A stretch of DNA of 20,281 nt, from the NCBI GenBank assembly GCA_003663345.1, contig QMZU01000002.1, positions 1 to 20,281 on the forward strand, in the 5' to 3' direction. Made by a program: the position numbers and the translations under genes. Numbering within the stretch: position 1 is the first letter of the stretch; each line of letters opens with the position of its first letter. The stretch is from Candidatus Aenigmatarchaeota archaeon (GTDB lineage Archaea; Aenigmatarchaeota; Aenigmatarchaeia; PWEA01; B50-G16). Under the pieces are notes generated by a model. That model was not told the origin of the DNA, ran no database searches, and saw only the letters and a program-made list of their open reading frames with translations. This document shows, piece by piece, positions 1-8,400 of this stretch.

Positions 1-1261
1 CCAGCTTTACAATATTTCGGATTACCTGATGGAAGGACCGTATCAGTCCATACTTCCTGATGGCACACCTGCAGATATCTACGCCTATAACTTCAGTTAC
101 AACTTCACAAACTGGGACGGCTACCTGTACGATAACGATACGATTGTTGTGGAGTACAATGCAACCGTACTCGGTGGTGGAGAGTGGGTATTACCTGCGA
201 TAATATCGGCATTCGACCCGAGCTACCTGAGGGAGATCAAGACGGAGATGTACCCGAGTGCCAATGTCCCGAGCTTCGATGTTTTCGTGGAGATACTCAC
301 TGATGAGGTTGAACCAGGCGAAGTGGTGAAGGCACTTCTGAGGATTGTGAATGTTGGAGGACCAAGAGCAAAGGTGGATGTATTCGTCAATTACGCGATA
401 AAGGAGACGGACGGGACCCTCATCACCGAAAGGTCAGAGACGATAGCGGTTGTGGAGCAAAAAGAAAAGTTACTCGAACTGGCGGTACCAGAGGACCTGA
501 AGAGCGGGCTGTACATCTTCGAGACATTCGTTTCCTATACCCAGAGGGAGGCGCTCTCAACAGACACATTCCGTGTGGTGTCCAAGGAGAAGGAGGATAA
601 TCTGATACTCTTCGCACTGATGGTGATGATAGCTCTGCTCCTAGGAATGGTATTGCTTCTCTACTCAAAGGTCAGAAGAATCGAGAAGGGGAACAACAGT
701 GGAAACGGAAATAAAATGGTAGCACTGATAATACACTTCTGTCTGTTGTTCACACCCACTTCATTGGCATCATTGAATCTGGATGTGTCTCTTTCTCAGA
801 AGAGTTACAGACCCGGTGACTCTCTCGGGGTTCTTGTGACGATGAACGACCCTGATTATAACGGGATGAAGAGGGATGTTCTGGTTTCTGTGGAGGGTGA
901 ATCTGGAATTATTGCTGAAAAAACCGCAACTCTTTCTGTTGGTGAATCAAGGTCGAAATTGATCGAGCTCAATTATGCCGGTTATCTTATAATTCTGGTA
1001 CTGATTGGAATTCTGCTCATTTTGGCTCTCCTCAGAACATTACACATCCTTCTCCCTGGCAAGAGTAACCCAGGCGGATTCCAGCCAATTTCTGCTGGGG
1101 AGAAGGGCCAAACAGCCCCTTCCGAACCTGAAACCCAGGCGGATTCCAGCTCAATTTCTCAGGGGAGGAAGGGGTCCATTCCTCACATAACCAGTTTAAG
1201 AGAAATCATGCTCCTTAACAGGAGAACCGAGAGTGACGGTCTTCCCCCTCCAAACCGCTGA
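1..1261 (+). CDS. Surface protein, 3' part of gene, multi-TM fusion
   Basis: The reading frame is open to base 2, so the gene begins outside the window; the ATG at 29 is probably internal. Numbering from that Met, residues 1-65 (sequons, W-V-L-P-A-I-x-S-A-F-D-P) resemble the W/Y-V-L-P-A-Q-I-A-G-F-D-P stretch of the secreted protein at 11456-14755. Residues 82-184 are a beta stalk domain like residues 2410-2510 of the giant ATPase fusion (V-E-P, N-x-G, G-x-Y-x-x-E-T-x-V). A TM helix lies at 192-212, then a short basic loop, a second hydrophobic segment starting at Met230 that looks like a signal peptide, a short beta domain (249-315), a third TM (318-340) and a polar tail. Topology is coherent for one chain (out-in-out-in), but Met230 (base 716) could mark a second gene fused in frame. 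No good Shine-Dalgarno is seen there. The tail past about residue 342 is encoded by hairpin repeats and may not be a conserved protein segment. It converges on the coiled-coil gene. Confidence 0.72.
   Translation, partial: QLYNISDYLMEGPYQSILPDGTPADIYAYNFSYNFTNWDGYLYDNDTIVVEYNATVLGGGEWVLPAIISAFDPSYLREIKTEMYPSANVPSFDVFVEILTDEVEPGEVVKALLRIVNVGGPRAKVDVFVNYAIKETDGTLITERSETIAVVEQKEKLLELAVPEDLKSGLYIFETFVSYTQREALSTDTFRVVSKEKEDNLILFALMVMIALLLGMVLLLYSKVRRIEKGNNSGNGNKMVALIIHFCLLFTPTSLASLNLDVSLSQKSYRPGDSLGVLVTMNDPDYNGMKRDVLVSVEGESGIIAEKTATLSVGESRSKLIELNYAGYLIILVLIGILLILALLRTLHILLPGKSNPGGFQPISAGEKGQTAPSEPETQADSSSISQGRKGSIPHITSLREIMLLNRRTESDGLPPPNR
1048..1106. repeat. Hairpin repeat copy 1 with conserved 16-base core
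   Basis: Arms 1048-1060 and 1094-1106 pair over 13 positions, including two G-T wobbles. The loop holds the core ACCCAGGCGGATTCCA at 1068-1083, which is identical in two more copies downstream. This copy lies inside the 3' end of the upstream reading frame. Confidence 0.75.
1116..1174. repeat. Hairpin repeat copy 2 with conserved 16-base core
   Basis: Arms 1116-1131 and 1159-1174 pair as 8 bp, a 3x3 internal loop, then 5 bp. The core is at 1133-1148. It is also inside the reading frame, but the core is read in a different frame from copy 1 (T-Q-A-D-S here, N-P-G-G-F there). Conservation is therefore of the nucleic acid and not of the peptide. Confidence 0.75.
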
Positions 1262-1307
1262 CCCAGGCGGATTCCAATCTCGATTCTTGATGGGAGAGGG
1301 GAAGACC
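1238..1307. repeat. Hairpin repeat copy 3 between convergent genes; possible terminator
   Basis: Arms 1238-1247 (GGTCTTCCCC) and 1298-1307 (GGGGAAGACC) are perfectly complementary, and two further pairs follow after a bulge. The core is at 1261-1276. It covers the stop codon of the plus-strand gene and ends two bases before the stop of the minus-strand gene, so it could act as a bidirectional terminator or 3'-end stabiliser. There is no strong T-tract beside it, which makes a simple intrinsic terminator less likely. Confidence 0.7.
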
Positions 1308-1308
1308 A

Positions 1309-2454
1309 CTACTTAACCAGTTCGTCATAAATCCTCCTGACACGGGAGTACATCTCCCTTGCCTCGTCTTCCCCTTTCTTATCCTTTAGCTGATCATAAA
1401 TCGAGAGTATTATCTGGTAAAGATTGTAGGCCTCATCCTTCTTTCCTGAGGATAATGATTTCTCACATTCATTGACCAGCTCATAAAACCTCTTCTCAAG
1501 TTTCAGTTCTTCAAGAACCTTCTTCTGCCCATCATATTCTTCCTTCTTCGGTTTTCTGGGCATCTCTATCTCCTCAAGTCCCCTCTTCTTCAGGTTCCGG
1601 ACGAGTTTCTCTATCAGTTCATACAGGTCATATACCCGGTCCTGATAATCCACCTTTATCTCCTGAATCTTCTCCTCGAAATCTTTCCTGAACCGCTCCA
1701 AGTCCTCTTTAGAGACCAGAGAATCCATCTTCACCTCAAGCATATCAGCGGACCTCATCACATCATAAATCGTTTCCCGGTTCTCGTCAACCTTCTCCTT
1801 ATAGGTCTGGAACTCAGCAAGGCGCTGATTCAGCTCGGAGAAGATGGTCTCGACCTTTCCGGCTATCCTCTCTACATATTTTTTATCATCATCCATCCTC
1901 TTCACGTATTCCTTAACCTTTTCGGAAACATTAACGAGATTTTCAACAGATTTTATCTTTCCGAGGATATCCTTCACCTCATCCATCCGGGACCTCAGGT
2001 CCTTCAGAGACTCCCTCAGCTCCTCTATGGATGCATTTATCTTCAGTATCTCCTCTTCCCTTTTCTCCATCTCCTTCCTGAACTCCTCAGGTCTTATCTC
2101 CTCAACAGCATCCAGCACCGATTCAAACTTGGCTTCCATCTCATTGAAGGTTCTCTCCCTCTCCAGAAGTGCCGACCTCAGCTCACCTATCTCCTCACTG
2201 AGGCGCTGAATCCTTTCATCGAGAAGGTTCTTGTAATCCTCAATACCCTCCACCCTTCCCTCAAGCTTCTCTATCTTCATCACAAGCGTGTCGCTTTCGC
2301 TCACAGAAGGAGGTGAAGGTTTATGTACCTCCTCTTTGGATTTCTTTCCTTTCCTGAACCTCTCGAGAAGGTGGCTGAACTTCTTCTCCCTCTCCTTCTT
2401 CTCAAGCTCTTCAAACTCTTCAGGTGTTATCACATTCTCTTCCATCTCCATCAC
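1309..2454 (-). CDS. Cytoplasmic coiled-coil protein with helical-hairpin C-terminus
   Basis: About 381 residues with no signal peptide or TM helix. Residues 1-50 are highly charged. Residues ~55-305 are almost continuous heptad-like coiled coil rich in E, K, R, L and I. Residues ~320-381 form a TPR-like helical hairpin (core E-K-S-L-S-S-G-K-K-D-E-A-Y-x-L-Y). I recall similar endings in uncharacterised proteins of DPANN archaea. The GTG at 2454 overlaps the stop of the giant ATPase gene by four bases; an ATG at 2451 would overlap by one base. Both imply translational coupling, and the true start could be either. I infer that it is a soluble partner of the ATPase domain that is translated just before it, perhaps a scaffold or length-setting rod. 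I recognise no named family. An SMC-like or archaellum accessory role is possible but unsupported, as there is no ATP-binding motif. Confidence 0.85.
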   Translation of the reverse strand: MMEMEENVITPEEFEELEKKEREKKFSHLLERFRKGKKSKEEVHKPSPPSVSESDTLVMKIEKLEGRVEGIEDYKNLLDERIQRLSEEIGELRSALLERERTFNEMEAKFESVLDAVEEIRPEEFRKEMEKREEEILKINASIEELRESLKDLRSRMDEVKDILGKIKSVENLVNVSEKVKEYVKRMDDDKKYVERIAGKVETIFSELNQRLAEFQTYKEKVDENRETIYDVMRSADMLEVKMDSLVSKEDLERFRKDFEEKIQEIKVDYQDRVYDLYELIEKLVRNLKKRGLEEIEMPRKPKKEEYDGQKKVLEELKLEKRFYELVNECEKSLSSGKKDEAYNLYQIILSIYDQLKDKKGEDEAREMYSRVRRIYDELVK

Positions 2455-5400
2455 TCAAGGTTCTTCTCAAGGGTCATTATGTATATTCTGGCCATGCGGA
2501 ACCTGCCCTGTTTAAGTTTATCCTTGGCCAGTTTCAGTTCAAGCTCCCTGTCATAGGTATCGATTCCCCTGGCCTTCATCTTCTGTATCTTCTCCTCCAA
2601 TATCTTTAATTTTTGTGAGAACTCTTTATATTGTTGCATCTCCTCTGCTGTTATTTTGTGAGGATTGTGCCATGTGGGTCTGAACTGCACAAAGTACGGT
2701 TTGCCGTCGTTGTACTTGGGATTCTGTATCATCCCGACACCAACCCCTTCCCTTGATATGCGCGATGCATACTCCTCTCCGTACTTTGCTTTAACCTTTC
2801 CGATATCCACCAGTGATTTGGTGTTTAGTTGGATATCCGTGAGAACGTTGCCTGCTATCGCTTCCTTGAAGTCAGCCAGAACCTGCGAACACATTATCAG
2901 ACCTATTCCCCACTTTCTGAACTCCCTTGCAGCCCTTTCAAGCGATACATAACCTCCCTTTCCGCCGTACCTCTCCAGCAATCTGTGCACCTCATCGAAG
3001 ACCACTATCATTCTGAGTTTGGTGGTCTCCTCCCACCCAACCCTGAATATAGCGTCGACTATGTTCTTCACAGCAATATCGTACTCGCCGGGTTTTAGTT
3101 TGTCAAGGGTGAAGACCGTCACCTCACCGGGGTTCATGTACTCTTTGAAGTCCAGTTCGAGATTAGGGTCGGTGACCTCGAATATCATACCCTTATAAGG
3201 TCTGGCTCTTCTCGGGTCCATTCCAAACTCTTTGTATCTCCTGAGAAGGTTCTCATCCTGACAGGGTTTCACGAACCCTGTCCACTGGGCAGTGGGGTCG
3301 AAGACAACAACCGGTATGTTGTTCTCAAGAGCCTCTTCGACTATAACAGATGCGCCAACGCTCTTCCCTGCGCCGGTTGAGCCGGCTATCAGCACGTGGG
3401 TTGTGAGGTCCTCCGGATACAACCAGGCCCTTCTGTCGGTCTCTGCTATCTTTCCTATCCAGAAGGCATCCGCCCTCCTTCCGGGTATCTTGCTGTAATC
3501 AACCGGGAATATGTAACGTGCTCTGGAGAGCTTCCAGGAGAGGTATCGCTTCCGTCCGTAGTAACCTCCTGCTGTCAGGGATATTATCAGCAGGGAGTAT
3601 ATCAGCACCTGCCCCCAGAGCGTCTCGAAGAACGGCTGCATCACCTCAAATGTTTCGATATCCCTCACACTCTTCGAATCGAATTCAACGTACGTCTCCA
3701 GAAGGTAGTTTCCTAAGGGTATGTCAGGAACCTTTATGACCTTGGTATAGGCAAGCGACTGCTCTATTTCAAGAGTTTCGTTCTCGGAATACACAATCTC
3801 CTCGGTATCGGCATCTCGAAGGATATAGGTGACCGTGGCATTGAACCTCTCCCTGAACCCTATGTTTCTCATCTCAACACTGAACCTAAGGTTTCCGGAA
3901 GGCTCCACGGTTTTGGTTATCACATCAACTATTAATGAGAGTAGTGCCTCACCCTTCTGGCTTATCCTCAGGGTCACCGGTATGATTTCCTTCTTTCCGG
4001 AGGACTGGGCTGTTATGGTTCCTGTGTAGGTTCCGGGATCCGCTGTCTCAGGAACCGATACAATGATATTGGTCTCGGCCTTTCCGTCACCGGGCACGGT
4101 TATAACCGTTTCCTCAGGATGGACAAACTCCTGTATGCTTCCTTCAACACTGAGCAGAACGGTTATCTGGCGGGAGAGTTTGTTTGTGATTATAAACGGA
4201 TATGTTTTGTTCTCTCCGAGATACATCCTCACATCCCCTATACCGGTCTGTATGGAGAACGGAACCTCTTCAAGACAATCCTCCGGACAGTTCTCACTAT
4301 TTTCGCTTTCCTCACACACACCGTTTCCGCACACAGGCGGTGTGTAGGAGGTGCCTCCTCCTCCTGTTGTTGTTGATGGGGGAGTTTCACCTCCGGTTGA
4401 TGGGGGTGCCTGTCCGCAGATGTTCGGATAGCAGGATTCGGCAATGATATATGCGGATGACGGGACAGCTGTGAACCTGAAGACCTGTTCAGATTTGACG
4501 GGGTCTATATCCCTGTCAAGGAAGGTGGAGCTGCCGTCACATTCCCTGTTCACGTAATCCCAGTTGGAGCAGAGGAAGATCTCCAGGTCATCCTGCTGTA
4601 TGGATATCCCGGCATCAAGAGCTGCCTGAAGGGCTGTTGAATAATTCAATGTAAAGTTCACGGTGTCAAATGTGATGTTGTTGGGCTCGAGAACAATACC
4701 CAGTATTGGGTTCTGGGCCTCGTCGGGAAGGTTCACCGCAGAGAGCGGTGAGGATGTGTGGTTCGGGAAGATATCAAGACTAACAGGGTTTCTCACCTCG
4801 GAGCTCTGGTTCACGTCCAGGTTTCTGAAAATGAAGGAGTGTCCGTAACCCTCTATCTTCATATCATAGACTCTCTGATGAAGGGTCCAGTTGAATTCCG
4901 CGTCGCTGGTGTTGGTGGAGAATGAATGAATGAGAAGGGATGTGGATGGTCTGTAGAACTTTATCGTGAAGGTAAGATTCTCACCGACCGGGTTTGTGAA
5001 GTTTCCTGAGAAGTGGACAGATTTGTAGATATCGAACCAGGCGGTGGTGCTGTTCACGAGCGAACTGGAATCGTTTGCATATATGGTTATGTCATAATCT
5101 CCAGGGATATTGGGGTGGGAGAGGTTGAAGGTGTATATATCACCGGATTGAGAGTAGTTCTGTGATGTTATCTGGTACGATCCGGAGTTGTGGGTGAAGG
5201 TTCCCCAGACAGAGTCAACCCCGGCGTTGTCGGTTATGGTGACGGTGAAGCTGGTAAATGTTGAGTTGGAGGAATAGGGCTTCGGTGCTATTGAGATTTC
5301 GGAGAACCTGGGCGGTGTTATATCGTCATAAATCACGGCCGAACTCTGCGTATCGCTCACGACCATATCCTCGGTTGTATAGTTGCCTGTTACGGTTAGA

Positions 5401-8400
5401 TCGGTATATATCGGATTGAGAGGCAGATAGGGAACGGAGCAGTTGAGGTTCCAGTACTGGTATGAGGAGTTGTATGAACTGGTCAGGGACTGGCAGGATG
5501 TCCCGTTCACGGTCACGGTCCAGCTCATACCCGATGATATCGGCTGGTCGTTGAAGGTGGCGTTCACCCTTATTCCTATATAATCGCTCGAATTCACAGG
5601 ACCGACCGGGCTGGATGTTGTGGGATAGTCTATTCTGATGGTGAGGTTCACGACCCTGAGGGTTACTGATGTGTTCAGGCTGGCAGGAACGGTCTGGTTC
5701 AGACTGGTTATCGTCACGTTTGCGAAGTAGAGATTAACCGGTGCGGAGGAGGCATTATGGTAAACGTAGAGATACTTCGTTCCGTAGGGTGAGAGGGAGA
5801 AGGATGAATCGGATACCGTTATATAATCCGTTCCGTTTCCGTAGGTGCTCACCTGAAAGGAGTAGGTCTGATTCTTGTTGTTGGTAACCGTTATAATTCC
5901 GATGGTTCCGTTCACACTCCCTATACCCACAGTTTTAGAGAGGTTTCCGGGATATCTTTCCCAGTCCTGCGGGGTCACGCTTATGTTGAGAAGAAGGTAA
6001 TCCCAGCACCTCTCAGGAGGAGAGCATTGATTACCTGTGGAGTTCGAATATAGATAGGTCTGATAAATACCCGTGGTGGCGTTCAGAGGAATGGTGAGAT
6101 TCACATAAACAATGCTCTGGTTACCTTTGTTAAGGGTTGATATATGGGAAGGTGAGAATGTTATCCACTCCTCAAGCTGGGACGCATTTCCCCCTGATAG
6201 TGAGAAGTTGATTCCCTGGAGAATAACATTACCGAAGTTCTCGACTGTGAAGTTTCCGATATTTCTGGTCACACCCACCGGTATTGTATAGTTCACCCAT
6301 TCCTCCAGAACCCTCAGGTACGGGTTTGGATTAACATATATGACTGTAGAATTGGCTGCACTTCCCTGTGTGGAATCGGCATTGGTCCAGTCAACCGTTA
6401 TATTCAGAGTCTGATTGTAAAGGGAAGCCGTATATGTGACATTGACCGAAACGTTCCTTGAGCATGAGTCGAGCGGCTCGATTGGAGGGCAGGAGGCGGA
6501 TGTGGCGTATATTCCCGGAGGTTCGGAGTAGCTCACCAGAGGATTGTACATCGTTCTGGAACCGTTGTTCACAATCGTCAGGTTGAGGTGGAGCGTGTAA
6601 TTGGTTGAAAGATTGATATCGGTGGCGTTGCTCCATAAAGGAACCACAAGGAGATAGCCGGTTGTATTTCCGCTCTCCACCTCATAACCAAGAGTGCGCC
6701 TGTTATCGGTCGCATTATAAAACAATCCGGGCTCGTCGGTGATATTGCACTCGAGCTGGTGGGACCCGGTACCAACACCTGAATTCTCCCAGAAATAATG
6801 TGCAATACCGCTCGCGTTGGTCAGGGCGCTGCCTATATAGGACCCGTCATTGTAGAACGAAACGTTATAATCAATTATCCCCGAGCTTGTATTGGCATCC
6901 CTCACATCACAGTAGATATGCAGGGATGCGTTCTGGGCACACTGATATACGGTATCGTTATAGGTGCAGTAGGTTGAGGATATCGATATGTTATGGGTAT
7001 ACGCCCAGCCGAAGATATACAGATATCTGCTGTCCTCATCAGAAACATAATAATCACCCGAGGCATTCGAGAATATCCTGATATGTCCAACCTCATTACC
7101 GACCGGTATATGCCAGGGGTTACTGATTGTCTCCCTGACCGTTATAATTCTACTTCTGTTCCCACCAGAACCGATGCTCAGACAGTTTCCGGAAGAGTCA
7201 CTCGGGCATATCCTATCCACATACACCCTTGAAACAGCACCGGAATTTCCGGACTGGTTCAGTTTTATCTCAAGATAGGTGGATTGAGAGAAACCAGAAC
7301 AGGTATGGTTCTCCCAAGAACCAAAGGTGTCCGGTAGCTCGCAGGTGTTTGTTCCATCACTGATTGTTATGATGGTCCCGCCGTAATTCTCTGTTTTGTA
7401 AAGTATCGTTATATACGAGATACTTCCGTTCGGTATGGTCCTGTTGACCCATACCACATCCTCAACCTCCCTTCCGTATGCCTCCAAGAGAAGGGAATAG
7501 TTTCCGGACAGGGACTGATTCGAAACGGTGCAGTTGCAGTACTGATTTCCGTTACAGTTGGAATTTCTATTACACTCCCATCCTGCAAGGGAACCATCCT
7601 CAAAACCACTCCTTTCCAGATAATAGACCGTATATGGGTTTGAGAAGCTCTCGTTCAGGTAAACCCAGTAATCCTTTGTCTCCCACGCTGAGAGGTTTGT
7701 TAATATCACAAGGTCCGAATACTGGTTGAAATATATCTGCGAACTGTTCAGAACTGTTTTGTTCTCATCTGACCATGGCTTGATTTCGAACGGTACCCAT
7801 CCATTGCTCCAGACCCTTGTATAATTTATCCTCCAGTTTGACAGGTCGAAACCAAGACTCTCCAGCTCGGAACCGTTTATGATCAGAGGTTCGTTCACCC
7901 TCTCGGTTCCCTGTAATTCAGAAACCGTTATTCTGAACTTTTTAACCCAGCCCTGATACCAGGTTACGGTATAGTCGGAGGGCTCTGCCAGAAGGCAGGT
8001 GTCGTTCACATCCACGCCGAATGACACGGTATCATTCTTATGGTACAGGCTATCAGGGGAAGGTGATGTTATGCTCACCGTGAGATTATCCTTCATAAGA
8101 ATATTTGTTGCATTGACAGAACCGGCTATCACGTAATAATCCGAGCCGTTGCCCCACAGCGTTACGTTCACACTTCTCATACCTATATCAACGGAACAGG
8201 CTGGTGACCAGGTGGCATTGCAGTGACCCGAAAGGGTTGTGGAGTTCCCTATCTCCACGTTCTCGGAATAAAAGGTGCAGTTGTACCCGTTCAAACTCAC
8301 CTCAGAACCGAACCGGTCGAGGAGAACAGCTTCCATATAGTTGGACGAGTTCCTGTAAAAACTCTGGTTCAGCGATGGGACGAGCAATTTTATGTAGAGC

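Noticed and set aside
423..668. 81-residue minus-strand reading frame opposite the first surface gene
   Set aside because: Composition and Arg/Pro/Ser-rich content are typical of an antisense shadow, and the sense frame shows clear domains.
1048..1307. CRISPR array
   Set aside because: Only three copies, with variable stems around a 16-base core, uneven spacing (65 and 128) and no cas genes in the window; a hairpin element fits better.
1309..2454. SMC/Rad50-type protein
   Set aside because: It has coiled coil but no Walker A, Walker B or signature motif, and it lacks the head domains.
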